DNA from: Hysterangium stoloniferum
Taxonomy: Eukaryota; Basidiomycota; Agaricomycetes; Hysterangiales; Hysterangiaceae
Assembly: GCA_015178975.1 (NCBI GenBank)
Contig: WHVD01000089.1
Span: 286,461-350,460 of the forward strand
Length of the DNA: 64,000 nucleotides
Direction: 5' to 3'
Shown: piece by piece, positions 44,380-54,984 of the stretch
How positions within the stretch are numbered: the first letter of the stretch is position 1
Layout: the number at the start of each line of letters is the position of its first letter
Translations under genes and position numbers: made by a program
The notes under the pieces: generated by a model
Database searches by the model: none
Told to the model about the DNA's origin: nothing
The model's input: only the letters and a program-made list of their open reading frames with translations

Positions 44380-46938
44380 CGGGTTAGGGGTTGCGTTGCC
44401 TCTCCGCGCATTCAAGAGTTCACTCGCCTCAATGCATCTGCTCTTTCACATTCTGATTCATTTTTCGTTAAACTTATGTCTAATATGATCCCAAAATTTG
44501 TTTTTTCAGCTCTCATAGATTCCGGCTCGACTCATTGTTTTTTAGATACAAAATTCACGCAAAGAAATTCTTTGTCAACTTATTCGATAAATCCCGTCGG
44601 TCTCCGCCTCTCCGATGGCACAAGTAATTCGGTTGTTACCCAAGCTTGTGATTTACCCATCAATTTCCCTTGTGGAACATCTCAATTGGTCACTTTCTAT
44701 GTGACCCAGTTAGACTCAAGGTGCTCAGTGGTCCTAGGACATAACTGGCTTACCCGCTACAATCCGTTGATTGACTGGATAGCTAACAGTATAACATTCT
44801 GGACTCCCGCAGCGACCGAGGAAACTGCGCCTGTCTCGGCCTCCACGGCACCCATGGCCTTCCCGGCACCTGCAGTCTCGAGGACTCCTGTGATCCCTAT
44901 GGCACCTATAGCTTCCCCGGAACCCACAGCACCTCCGTCCATTTCTCTGATTAATGCTGCAGCTTTTATTAGGGCTTCAAAAATGGATGGGTCCCAGGCG
45001 TTCACTATCAACTTAAAAATTGATGAAGCAACTGGACGTTTTTCAACCCCGGTATCTGAATCTGAGCAAGCCGCTGACCTAGAAGGCGTCCCGGAGAAAT
45101 ATCATGACTTCGCGGATGTTTTTAGCAAGCGGAAAGCTGACTGGCTTCCGCCTCATAGAGAATACGACCTAAAAATCGATCTTGAAGATGGCGCCCAGCC
45201 ACCCCTAGGACATATTTACCCACTTTCGTCCACGGAACTATCCGCAATCCGTGATTTCCTGGATGAACATTTGTCCATAGGTTTTATTCGACCCTCAAAG
45301 TCTCCTTTTGGAGCACCTGTTCTCTTTGTCAGAAAAAAGGATGGATCCCTTCGACTATGTGTTGATTTTAGAGGACTCAATGCTGTCACCAAGAAGGATA
45401 AATATCCACTCCCACTTATATCTGACCTGCTCGATGCTCCGTGGAATGCCCAGATTTACACCAAAATAGATCTCAAGCACGCCTATCATTTGGTCTGGAT
45501 TGCCGTGGGCGACGAATGGAAAACCACTTTTAGAACCCATTATGGCGCCTTTGAGTGGTTGGTCATCCCTTTTGGACTCACTAATGCTCCGTCTGTTTTT
45601 CAGTGTTTTATCAACGACATTTTCTCCGACATGCTCGATGTATGCGTCATTGTTTACTTGGACGACATTCTTATCTACTCCGAGAATCCCGCGGAACACG
45701 ACAAACAAGTCCGTGAGGTTCTCCGGAGGCTCAGAAAACATGGTTTATTCGCAAATGGTAAAAAATGTACTTTTGACACGGACTCCGTGGAATACCTAGG
45801 TTTCATGATGGGACCCGATGGACTCCGCATGGATGAAACTAAAGTGCAAGTCATCAAAGATTGGCCCGAACCCCGAAAAGTTAAAGATATACAATCCTTC
45901 CTCGGCTTTGCCAATTTTTACAGACGTTTTATCCGTGGATATTCCGACATCACGGTACCCCTTACCCATCTTACGCATAAGGGTACTCCGTGGAATTTTA
46001 ATGATAAGTGTCAAAAAGCTTTCAATCTTTTAAAAAATTCTTTTTCTACAGCTCCTATCCTGTCGCATTGGAAACCAGACTTCCCGCTCATTGTTGAAAC
46101 AGACGCCTCCGACTATGCACTTGGAGCCATTCTCTCTATCCAGGACTCCGACGGAGAAGTCCACCCCGTGGCTTTTCTGTCCCGGACTTTTACCGGAGCA
46201 GAGCTCAACTACGATGTTCATGATAAAGAACTTCTGGCAATCTTTTCAGCTTTCAAAGCGTGGTGACACTATTTGGAAGGTTCAGGAGCTCCTATTGACG
46301 TTGTAACAGATCACAAAAACCTGGAATACTTTTCTACCACAAAACTTTTGACCCGCCAGCAGGCCCACTGGTCTGAATATCTCTCTGCCTTCAACATGAT
46401 TATCCGTTTTCGACCCGGCCGTCTCGGCGGCAAACCCAACGCTTTAACTAGACAATGGGACGTCTATCCTAAAGAGGGGAGCAACGACTATGCAATGGTA
46501 AATCCGCACAACCTGAAACCTATTTTCACGAATCAACAGCTTACCGCATCGGTCCGCGCAACTTTCCTCATCAATCCCATTGTCCGTGGAATTATCATTA
46601 TGGATATCGAGAAGTTACATCAAGATATTCTATCGGCAATTCCGCTAGACCCAGTTACTAAAGCTCATCTGGACAATCCCGTGGACCCCAATCAACCTCA
46701 GTGGTCTCTTGATCAACATGGTTTTATTAGACTTGACGATCGTATCTATGTACCGGACTCCGACGGCCTCCACCTCAGGATCCTTCAATACAAACATGAT
46801 CATCCACTCTCAGGACATTTTGGGTACAACAAAACTCTATCATTAATAAGAAGAGAATACACTTGGCCCGGACTCCGTGGATTCGTTAAGCACTATTGTA
46901 AATCTTGCACTACTTGTCCCCGCTCGAAATCTCAGTGA
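44380..46938 (+). CDS. Gyp-C pol: protease, reverse transcriptase, RNase H, integrase finger
   Basis: One frame from about 44380 (the open frame begins at 44197). Retropepsin-like domain with ALIDSGSTHCF and VVLGHNW; RT with DGSLRLCVDFRGLN, YTKIDLKHAYH, FGLTNAPSVFQ and catalytic VYLDDILIYS (about 45655); RNase H with VETDASDYALG and the NYDVHDKELLAI block; then zinc finger H...H...C..C (HDHPLSGHFG, CKSCTTC). TGA at 46264 (KAW-stop-HYLEG) and at 46936 (KSQ-stop-YKPYG) each sit where Arg is expected, a likely CGA-to-TGA change. Otherwise unbroken, so only recently inactivated. Confidence 0.87.
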
Positions 46939-46956
46939 TACAAGCCATATGGCCTT

Positions 46957-47763
46957 TTGAAACAACTCCCGGTACCAGAACACCCGTGGAATTCTATCTC
47001 TATGGATTTCATTGAACACCTACCGGATTCCGAAGGCTTTTCTGCTATTCTAGTCGTTGTTGACAGATTCTCAAAACAAGGTATATTCATCCCTACTTAT
47101 GATACAATTACATCCGTGCAGTTAGCGGAACTTTTCATTATCCACGTATTTTCCAAGCACGGAGTTCCGTCCCACGTGACTTCTGACAGAGGATCAGAGT
47201 TCGTGTCTCACTTCTTTAGATCCCTCGGAAAATCCTTGGACATGACATTACATTTCACGTCCAGACATCATCCGGAAGGTGATGGACAAACTGAATGCAT
47301 CAACCAGACATTGGAACAATACCTCCGCATATATTGCAACTACCAACAGGACAATTGGAAGACCTTGTTACCACTTGCAGAGTTTGCTTACAACAATGCA
47401 CCTTCGGCCACTACTGGCGTTTCCCCGTTCTTTGCAAATAAAGGATATAATCCAAATATTACAGTACATCCAGAACGAAATCTCGCCTCTGCTCGTGCTC
47501 AAGAGTTCACCACGGACCTCCACAAGCTCCACGAGGAACTCTGGACTGCAATATTGTCCGCCCAAGAGCAATACCAATATTCAGCGGACAAACACCAGAT
47601 CCCGCCACCCAACTTCAAGATTGGTGACCGTGTTTATGTCAAAGCTCAATTCTTCAGGACTACCCGTCCATCAAAGAAGCTTGCTGAAAAATATTTAGGC
47701 CCGTTTGAAATTATTGCACAAGTAGGTTCAGTTTCTTGGACTCTACGGCTTCCGGATAGCATG
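46957..47763 (+). CDS. Gyp-C integrase core
   Basis: Continues pol after the 46936 stop. Catalytic Asp in SMDFIEHLP, Asp in VTSDRGSEF, Glu in DGQTECIN, then the YNNAPSATTGVSPF block and GPY/F module (KIGDRVYVKAQF, KYLGPFEII). The frame is cut at 47763 by a Copia-1 solo LTR and continues in the chromodomain at 48107. Confidence 0.88.
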
Positions 47764-48101
47764 TGTTAAAACTGCCTCCACTGTCTCCAAGACCTTCTGG
47801 AACCTTCTAGAACCTTCTAGAAGCTTCCAGCATGTTCCAGAGTATTTCCAGTTCATTTCCCATGACAGCTGTCAATCAGCTGTCACTTTGTATTCCAGCT
47901 GTCAATCAGCTGTCAGTTTCCATTCAAGCTGTCAATCAGCTGTCACTTCTGACAGCTGTCAACCAGCTGTCACTTTTGACAGCTAACAAGCCTACTGATG
48001 TATAACATATATAAGCTTGTAGTTAGTGACCTGAATAGTAACAACTTTCCTCAGACTTGTGTGTGTCACGTGTCACAGTAAGTCACAGGTCACATTTAAC
48101 A
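47764..48101 (+). repeat. Copia-1 solo LTR, TSD GCATG
   Basis: 338 bp, TGTTAAAACTGCC...CACATTTAACA, with GCATG at 47759-47763 and 48102-48106. It defines the full Copia-1 LTR. Confidence 0.97.
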
Positions 48102-48106
48102 GCATG

Positions 48107-48427
48107 TGCGCGGTACACCCGGTATTTCATGTTTCTATGCTTGAACCTTGTACTGCTAACACTATCCCGGATCGCGTGCAATCTCCGCCTCCTCCTGTCG
48201 TCATCGACGGAGAACCTGAGTTTGAAATCTCACAGATTTTAGATTCAAAAATTGATAAGCATCGACACACTTGTAAACTGCTTTACTTGGTCAAGTGGGC
48301 AGGTTACGAGGGCACCGATGAAGAGACTTCATGGATTTTGGCCACGGAACTCGGTAATGCCACGGAAATCGTTACTGACTTTCATACAGCTTACCTGCTC
48401 AAACCTGGACCATTATTGTCTCTCTGA
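48107..48427 (+). CDS. Gyp-C pol C-terminus with chromodomain
   Basis: Resumes after the solo LTR (HPVFHVSMLEPC). Chromodomain from FEISQILDSKIDK through LLYLVKWAGYEGTDEETSW to FHTAYLLKPGP, ending LLSL-stop. The aromatic positions (Y, W, W) of the methyl-lysine cage are present, so targeting to methylated H3 is plausible for this family. Confidence 0.86.
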   Translation, partial: CAVHPVFHVSMLEPCTANTIPDRVQSPPPPVVIDGEPEFEISQILDSKIDKHRHTCKLLYLVKWAGYEGTDEETSWILATELGNATEIVTDFHTAYLLKPGPLLSL

Positions 48428-48636
48428 CTGCACTCCGCGGACCCCGTGTTACGTTTGGACTCATTTTCATTATTCCCTGTCGCCCTATGTCTCTCTTTGC
48501 TTTTACAGGTTCTGACATGTCTTGTCAAGTCTTTAAGCGGATTCCCCGTGGACTTTGGCTTTGACTTTTAATTTTTATGTTTTTCTTTCACGCTTTGCTT
48601 TTATGATTCAAATTATTTTTAATTCTACATTACTTT
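48428..48636. other. Spacer between convergent pol and antisense gene
   Basis: 209 bp, pyrimidine-rich on the plus strand, no ORF; it would hold the 3' ends of both transcripts. Confidence 0.5.
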
Positions 48637-49618
48637 TCAGTCTACATTTATGGGACTGTGTTTTTTCCCCGCCTCCTCAGCTACCTCTCCAGGAAGCTCC
48701 GCGATCTCCACGGCAACCCCCTCCTTATCCAACCCGGCATCCTCGGAACTCCCGATCTGCGGCTCTTCATAGACATAGCCGCCATACTCCACCAGGAACT
48801 TCCAAAACTCCTCGCGGAGTCCGGACAGCTCCTTTGCCACCACAATTTGGACCTTGTTGCTCTTCCGGAGCAACTCGTTCTGGGCCTCGATGCCCTCGGC
48901 GATCCATCCAAGGACCTCGTCCAACCCAGACAACCCGTCCGTCCCGCTTATGTCTCACGTCCTGGACCCCGTGGCCTGCTCGTGCACAAGCGAGCACCTC
49001 GCCTTGAGGTGTGCGCATTGGTAACATCCCAGACCCCGGCCGGACTTTCTGTTGCATTCCGTGTTCCGGTCATTGCAACCAGAACACCGCGGCTCGTTCC
49101 GCATCGGAAGATGGACTGGTGCCACCTTCCTAGCCTTCTGTTGATATGGTCAGTTTCTGCGGTTATCCCACAGACATGAGGCCTACCTTTTGGGGGCTCT
49201 CTGGCTCCCCCTCGGACTCGGACTCCACCTCTGTCGCTTTGGGCTGAAAATCACAAGTCAGAAAAGTTCGACAAGTGGAATTTGGGACTTACTTTCCCAC
49301 AACAATGGCGGCCCTCTCCACGGCCAACCGGGCTTTCTCTGCAGCCACCTGGGCGTTCTCCGCGGCCACTCGCGCAGCCTCCTCCGCCTCACGTTCCCTC
49401 TCCTTCGTGGCCTCTTCCTCCACGGCCAACGCTTCCTGGTACTCTCTGTCCAGGGCCTCCTCGGCCTCCCTCGCCTCTCTCTCTGCTGCTTCACGAAGCT
49501 GGCACTGCTCTTCTCGCCATGCCAACAATTGGGCTGTGCTCCAAGGTGCCCGATATGGAGAGCCCATAGAGGGCCCTGATGTAGGCATTGGCTTGCATGG
49601 TGTTGGTTTTGGTCTCAT
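48637..49618 (-). CDS. Antisense three-exon gene of Gyp-C: coiled coil plus Zn2Cys6-spaced cluster
   Basis: On the strand opposite pol, between chromodomain and 3' LTR. Exon 1 (49618-49293): MRPKPTPC, then a charged heptad-like helix rich in Glu, Ala and Arg. Intron 1 (49292-49244, 49 nt): donor GTAAGT, branch-like CTGAC, acceptor TTTTCAG. Exon 2 (49243-49187): acidic (ESESEGEPESPQ). Intron 2 (49186-49138, 49 nt): donor GTAGGC, CTGAC, acceptor CAACAG. Exon 3 (49137-48637): basic KKARK, six cysteines spaced CX2CX6CX9CX2CX6C, then a helix and acidic tail ending SPINVD. A TATATAAAA box lies about 55 bp upstream. Breaks: one TGA in exon 3 after SRT (about 48950), and exon 1 is one base out of phase with exon 2. 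The spacing matches fungal binuclear zinc clusters, but the sequence between cysteines is atypical. Possibly a DNA-binding regulator; function unknown. Confidence 0.68.
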
Positions 49619-49668
49619 AGTGACAAAGATGGGGGTAATGAAGAAGAAGAAATTTCTATTTTTTCAAA

Positions 49669-49677
49669 ATTTTATAT
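49669..49677 (-). promoter_or_regulatory. TATA box of the antisense gene
   Basis: TATATAAAA on the minus strand, about 55 bp before the ATG at 49618. Confidence 0.6.
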
Positions 49678-49814
49678 AGGCTCGTCGCGTTTGAACCTTA
49701 CCTTCCAGATCACATGACTCTTTGACACATACGTGTAACCGACATGACTTTTGACACATGCGCGTAGCCGACAAGAACCTTATTTAGGTCTAGAGCCTCT
49801 TTGGGACTTCGGCA

Positions 49815-49828
49815 TAAAGGGAGGATAC
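49815..49828 (+). promoter_or_regulatory. Gyp-C polypurine tract
   Basis: AAAGGGAGGATAC immediately precedes TGTTACGACC of the 3' LTR. Confidence 0.75.
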
Positions 49829-50181
49829 TGTTACGACCAGACAATCCCGCCGGACTCCGGGCACTAACCCGTACGCCCCCACGCTGTGAAGAGTGGTAGA
49901 AGTTCAGACCGTTCTATATACAAAGAAATGAGTAGAAAGGAAAGATATTGACCTATTCGGTGCAATATAAGAGAAAGTGAGAGAAAGAGCACGAGATGAC
50001 AAAGGAGTCAACGAGTGCGATGGTTCGAGTGGAGGCCTCGACTGTTATAGTTCGAGGCCAGAAGTATTCAGTAGTTCAGATAATGCTACCTATGTAGTAG
50101 CTGACACGTTACCCTGATCACCGCTCGTAGTAGACCTAGTTTGTGTCTTACGAGTGGTGGTTCTTGGGTTAAAGTGTGTCT

Positions 50182-51388
50182 GTGATTGCTTTCCATTTGC
50201 AGAAACTTCATCAGTGCCCCCCATTCTGGAATTAGGGGCTTGTGTCGACGAATTCCTGGTGGTATCTCCATGGGAAAGTTTTTGTCGAGTCCTGCAAGAT
50301 GGGATGCCTTTACCATTGGTGAGTCCTGTTCTGAGCCTTTTCTATTGTCAGAACCATCATCTGATTTCTGCCCCCCAGTTTCCAACCCTTTACTGCAGTC
50401 CCAATCATTCGAGCTATTGGACAACTTATTGGAGGGTCCACTCGGCAGAGTAAATGGGATAGGATGGATAGGTGATGGATGGCGAGATTCGTCAGGACAC
50501 TGCGAATCTCGACCTGAGGATGATGGGGAACTGGAGACGACTTTGGCTGTGATCTTTTCTGCAGACGCATTCGAGAAAGACGACTGTCTGTTTTTGGCAG
50601 TTGATCTGGCATAGATTCCAGGACATTCTTCGTGAAAGGGACCAGAGGGTGTTCGTGTTGGCTCATCAAACCCATTGAGCAATTCCGCCATCATCTTGTT
50701 ACATCTCTCCAGGTTGTGCATCAATCTTGACCTGAGAGTGAAGTAGGCGAAACACACATTCAAGGGTTTACCGTATATGGATTCCTTCAATGTTTAAATG
50801 TATATGAAATCCGTATCGACCCTTGGCACGATGTGGTCCCCTCCGAGCAGTACATGCATAATCTGTAGCAAATCATCATGCACACAAAGTAAATCGGACA
50901 GCAGAATGAACAGTTCCATATTGATACCCGCTATTCCCTTTTCTCGGAAAAGCATCACTTCGTTTGACCACCTTGGGATTAACTTTGTTACCTCGTCAAG
51001 AGTTCCAGGCCAAGTGAATAAGTCCTGTGCCGATATGATGCCATGATACCTTCCCAGCCAGATGGCTATTCTCATAGGCATGGATGGGTACTTTGTCTTG
51101 TAATCCTTTGTGGCAATGACAACCTTATCCCTCGAAACTCGAGAAGCATAATAGGAGCTCCACTTCATATTGACAGGCTCCAAATAAAGTAGTTGGCCGC
51201 AGTGCTCGAGCACAACTTGTCTCAGCGGGAAGACCAGGGTATCCTTCATGAAGATGCGAGCATTTTGCCTTTCCAAGGGACTTGACTGCTCGAAGTTCGA
51301 GTTACCTTCCATTTGACCAGATTCGCAACGCTCAGCGTGTGAGGAGTTCCAGACAGCCTTTTGCGAAGTCGTGAATGTTGACACCTCG
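50182..51388 (-). pseudogene. Gag-only L3 element no. 2 gag
   Basis: Homologous to 37729-39180: VSTFTTSQKAVWNSSHAERCESGQ at the start and LMKFLQME near the end, one copy of the Ser/Asp-rich unit. A TAA at about 50792, just before MKESIYGKP, splits it. The L2 solo LTR at 51389 separates it from its leader. Confidence 0.8.
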
Positions 51389-52032
51389 TGTGAAGAGTCG
51401 ATAGATTCTGACCATTCGATATATGAAGAATAGTGTTTATTCAACTACTATTAGCAGGTATTGACCGTACAGTACAATACCGTAGATTACTAGACAAGCA
51501 GTACTAGTAAGAAGACATGCTATGCGTCACAAGAGCAACTGTACAGTTGCTCTTGACGGCTAGAATGAAAGAATGAAAGAGTTGACCTTCACGGTACAAC
51601 TCGTAGCTAGATGTAAAATAGATAATCAACGCGAAGCTGAATATCTAGAGTAAAGAGATAATAGTGCGAGTCGACTATAATGTCGACTAGCGCAAAGACC
51701 TTAGAGTGGAACTCGACCTTCGCGGTTCGAGTCCAAAGTATGTTAGTATGCGAGAGAATACTACCTTTATAGGTAGTTGAGACGTTACCCTTGACACCTC
51801 TCACTATTCGACATCTGGGTCATTTACGAGGTGGTGTCTGCTGGGTAAAAAGTGTCTGTCGTTTTGGCGCCGAGAGTGCCCATACGTATACACAAAGCTT
51901 CGAACTACAAAATAAAGGTATGCTCGAAATATAGAAAGAATGTAAAGATAGAAAATAAAAGATAAATAATAAAGTACTATAATCCAACTATTATTCCTTA
52001 GTCCAATTATGCATATATGCATACCCTTTACA
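51389..52032 (-). repeat. L2-type solo LTR, TSD CCTCG/CCTCA
   Basis: 644 bp; CCTCG at 51384-51388 and CCTCA at 52033-52037 (one transition). It interrupts the leader/gag start of the L3 element. Confidence 0.88.
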
Positions 52033-52115
52033 CCTCACAGCTGTGTAGTTAGAATTTCGTATTGAATAAAATGTTTTTCTTCGTAGGGAAAGTACGGTCC
52101 GGCTCAGATCACCAC

Positions 52116-52626
52116 TGTGAAGAGTGGCGGAAGTTCTGACCATTCTATATATGAAGAAATGAGTAGAAAGGAAGAATATTGACCTATTCGGTGCAATATA
52201 AGAGAAAGTGAGAGAAAGAGCACGAGATGACGAAGGAGTCAACGAGTGCGATGGTTCGAGTGGAGGCCTCGACTATTACAGTTCGAGGCCAGAAGTGTTC
52301 AGTAGTTCAGATAATGCTACCTAAGTGGTAGCTGACACGTAACCCAAGAACCACCACTCGTAAGACATAAACTAGGTCTACTATGAGCGGTGATCAGGGT
52401 AACATGTCAGCTACCACTTAGGTAGCATTATCTGAACTACTGAACACTTCTGGCCTCGAACTGTAATAGTCGAGGCCTCCACTCGAACCATCGCACTCGT
52501 TGACTCCTTCGTCATCTCGTGCTCTTTCTCTCACTTTCTCTTATATTGCACCGAATAGGTCAATATTCTTCCTTTCTACTCATTTCTTCGTATATAGAAC
52601 GGTCAGAACTTCCGCCACTCTTCACA
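52116..52626. repeat. Foldback L3 LTR: large inverted repeat
   Basis: Arms of about 225 bp (52116 to about 52340 and about 52400-52626) are reverse complements, each beginning or ending with the L3 terminus (TGTGAAGAGTGGCGG / CCGCCACTCTTCACA), around a spacer of about 60 bp. The 5' LTR of this minus-strand element has lost its U3 half and carries an inverted copy of its other half instead. Confidence 0.88.
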
Positions 52627-53413
52627 CACGCGCTACAAGCACCAATCATCTGTTTATAGGATTTCCCGCCCAGACTCCGTTACGTCAAGACTCGTTACGT
52701 TCGACCTCATTACGACACATATCAGTCACCGGACTTCCCCCGGACTCCATCTCTGTCTATGTCCGTCTTCGTCCCACACATCAGTCACCGGTCCCCGCTT
52801 AGAATCCTGTCACCGCTCTAATCAAGCCCCGTTCCCGTTTTAGTCAAATGACCTGTCACGATTTAGGACTCCGCTCCCGCTCCATTTCCCATTATGGGTT
52901 ATGCTTTGTCACGATTCGGACTCCACTCTGTTCCGTCCTGTTCCTAACACCAATTTGGTGTTTACTATTCCCGTTTTATGTTTTGTTAGTTTCGTTTCGT
53001 TATTACTGGATTTGGTATGTCATGCATTCCACGGTCTATATAAACTGGCAGATGTTGTACATACAATCCAGTCAGAAAATTAGCTTAGATTCCCCCCAGT
53101 AATCTAATAATATTTTCCGCTCTAAAACCTTACTCGATTCACATCGCTCGCACTAGTCGGAGCCCATGGGCTCCGGCGCATCTATCTCTCTCAACCAACT
53201 CGACTCACGACCCACAACCTCCAACTTACGACCCACGACCCAACTTACAACCTACGACCCACGAACCCCGCCCAGACTCCCCGGGATCCCCGTCCATCCG
53301 TTTGAAATTGGACAACATGATCTAGCGAGGGCGCAGCCTATAAGCTGAAGCCAAGTCCTACCGGATATCCCGCGGGTTTCTCCGGAGACCCGGCCTGTGT
53401 GTGTATCCTAACA

Positions 53414-53919
53414 GAAGTCTTGTGTATACCTATGGGCGCTCTCGGCGCCAAAAGATAGACACCTTTTTACCCAGCAGACACCACCTCATAACGACCCAGA
53501 CGTCGAATAGCGAGAGGTGTCAAGGGTAACGTCTCAGCTACTTATAAAAGTAGCAACTTCTTGCATACTAATAATCGTTGGACTCGAACCGCGAAGGTCG
53601 AGTCCCACTCTCAAGTCTTTGTGCTCGTCGACACTCTAGTTGATTCGCGCTGCTATATCTCTACCTTTGATAATCAGTCTTTCGCTGATTATCTTTCTTA
53701 CTTCTAGCTACAAGTTGTACCATAAAGGTTAACTTTTCTCCGGTCCTTATCGTCACGAGCAACTGTACAGTTGCTCTTGTGACGTGTAGTGCGTCTTTTA
53801 CTAGTACTATCAGTCTAGTAAGCTACAGTATTGTACAGAACGGTCAATACTTAATAATAGTAGTTGAATAAATACTATTCTTCGTACATCGAGTGGTCAG
53901 AATCTACTGACTCTTCACA
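53414..53919 (+). repeat. L2-type LTR, right part
   Basis: Continues the LTR begun at 36301 (GAAGTCTTGTGTATACC...GACTCTTCACA) after Gyp-C. Its palindrome (about 53756-53781) has one mismatch. Confidence 0.85.
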
Positions 53920-54118
53920 GTCAGTGCCCAACAAGTGGGAAATGTCGGGTTTGTTAGAAGTTGCCTGTTTTTCCTTGTTGGATTTCTTGTCTTTTTTCTG
54001 ATCAGAATTTGATTTGCCAGTATTAGTGCCAGAGTTGCCTGGTGTTATTGCCTGAGTTATTGCCAGAAGACTTGCTAGTTGATGCCTTGTTGTTTTGAGA
54101 ACGTTCCGTCAGATTCTC
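53920..54118 (-). pseudogene. Gyp-D gag 3' end, decayed
   Basis: Asn/Ser-rich linker of Gag after the intact part, broken by stops, and cut at 53920 by the L2 LTR. Confidence 0.6.
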
Positions 54119-54949
54119 TCAGGAGACCTTGGCTTTTCGTTCCCAATAATGAGCATCAGATGTCTGAGCTTTAATCCGCATGAGTTGGAGAGTTTTTGGC
54201 TTCCCATCTTTGCAGATCTTGTCTTTAAGGTGTGATGGAAGTCCCATATAAAAATGGTGCCTGAGGGCAGAATTGTCCCATCCACAACATGTGGTGAGGG
54301 TATTGAACTTGACAAGATAATTGGAGATTCGTTGATTGCCCTTCATCTTAAGCATCATTAATTCATTTTCCACTTCACCGGATTGATCGTAAGGTCCAAA
54401 ATTAGTTTCCAGTTCTTCCACAAATGCATCCCAGTTGTCGAGCCATATAAGTGTCTCGTCAGATATTCCAGATAGTCCGGGTTCGAACCAATCCTGAGCG
54501 GTATCCTTGAGATAAGAGTGTGTGAAATTGACTTTTCGACTGTCAGATTTAAATGCAGCAGGTCGATCATGGAAACTGAAATGGCATTGGAGGAAATTCT
54601 TCAATTTTTTTGGATCCTTGCCGGTAAATGGTTTGGGTTCTTTAACTCCAGTACAGGATGATTCTTTGCTTTCCTCATCGGTTTTCAAATAGTCAGCGAA
54701 TTTCACAATGGAGTTGACAAACAACATTTCAGTCAGTTCATCAGAAGATTTCTTTTTTGATGTTGCCAGCTGTTCTTCTACTTCATTGTTGGAAGTATTG
54801 GGAGTGTTGAGATCCTTTGCTACCTCAGTAACTTCTTCGACAGAAGCTGATGCTGTTGGCTGACTTGGGGTTTCGGGTTGGGTGGTATAAAGTTGCAATG
54901 GGGATTGGAGTTGAGATGGTCCTTCGGCAGCTTTGTGTTTGGGACCCAT
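54119..54949 (-). CDS. Gyp-D Gag (N-terminal and capsid region)
   Basis: 276 open codons, MGPKHKAAEG onward. Homologous to Gyp-C Gag: KPFTGKDPKKLKNFLQCHFSF, DWFEPGLSGISDE, WDAFVEELETNFGPYDQ, NYLVKFNTL, HHFYMGLPSHLKDK. The start is 35 bp inside the 5' LTR and matches the Gyp-C start context. Zinc knuckle and everything beyond are lost. Confidence 0.83.
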   Translation of the reverse strand: MGPKHKAAEGPSQLQSPLQLYTTQPETPSQPTASASVEEVTEVAKDLNTPNTSNNEVEEQLATSKKKSSDELTEMLFVNSIVKFADYLKTDEESKESSCTGVKEPKPFTGKDPKKLKNFLQCHFSFHDRPAAFKSDSRKVNFTHSYLKDTAQDWFEPGLSGISDETLIWLDNWDAFVEELETNFGPYDQSGEVENELMMLKMKGNQRISNYLVKFNTLTTCCGWDNSALRHHFYMGLPSHLKDKICKDGKPKTLQLMRIKAQTSDAHYWERKAKVS

Positions 54950-54971
54950 GATAAGCGAGTCGCAGAATTGA

Positions 54972-54982
54972 GATCTGATATA
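54972..54982 (-). promoter_or_regulatory. Gyp-D self-primer-binding site
   Basis: On the minus strand ATATCAGATCT, two bases inside the element. It is the exact complement of AGATCTGATAT within its own LTR (plus 55220-55230), about 32 bp downstream of a TATATTA-like box. Same geometry as Gyp-C. Confidence 0.78.
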
Positions 54983-54984
54983 CT

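Larger units (their letters stand above)
49885..52626 (-). mobile_element. Gag-only L3 element no. 2, rearranged, TSD CACGC
   Basis: CACGC at 49880-49884 and 52627-52631 bounds the unit. It has a truncated 3' LTR (49885 to about 50181), gag in two pieces, an L2 solo LTR, leader, primer site (GTGGTGATCTGAGCC, minus, at 52115) and a 5' LTR replaced by a foldback (52116-52626). The interior 3' of gag present in no. 1 (minisatellites and so on) is absent. Confidence 0.85.
36430..53413 (+). mobile_element. Gyp-C, chromodomain Ty3/Gypsy with self-priming layout and nested insertions
   Basis: 5' LTR 36430-43031 (890 bp without the nested element, including a tandem duplication of about 52 bp near 36721-36830), gag, protease, RT, RNase H, integrase, chromodomain, an antisense gene, PPT, and 3' LTR 49829-53413 (838 bp without its nested element). 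It is inserted in an L2 LTR. The duplication is imperfect (GAAAC 36425-36429 versus GAAGT 53414-53418, two transitions). Confidence 0.85.
49829..53413 (+). repeat. Gyp-C 3' LTR split by gag-only L3 element no. 2
   Basis: 49829-49884 plus 52632-53413, 838 bp together. The TATA/start pair recurs (AGTCAGAAAAT at 53070-53080). Ends GTATCCTAACA. Confidence 0.9.
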
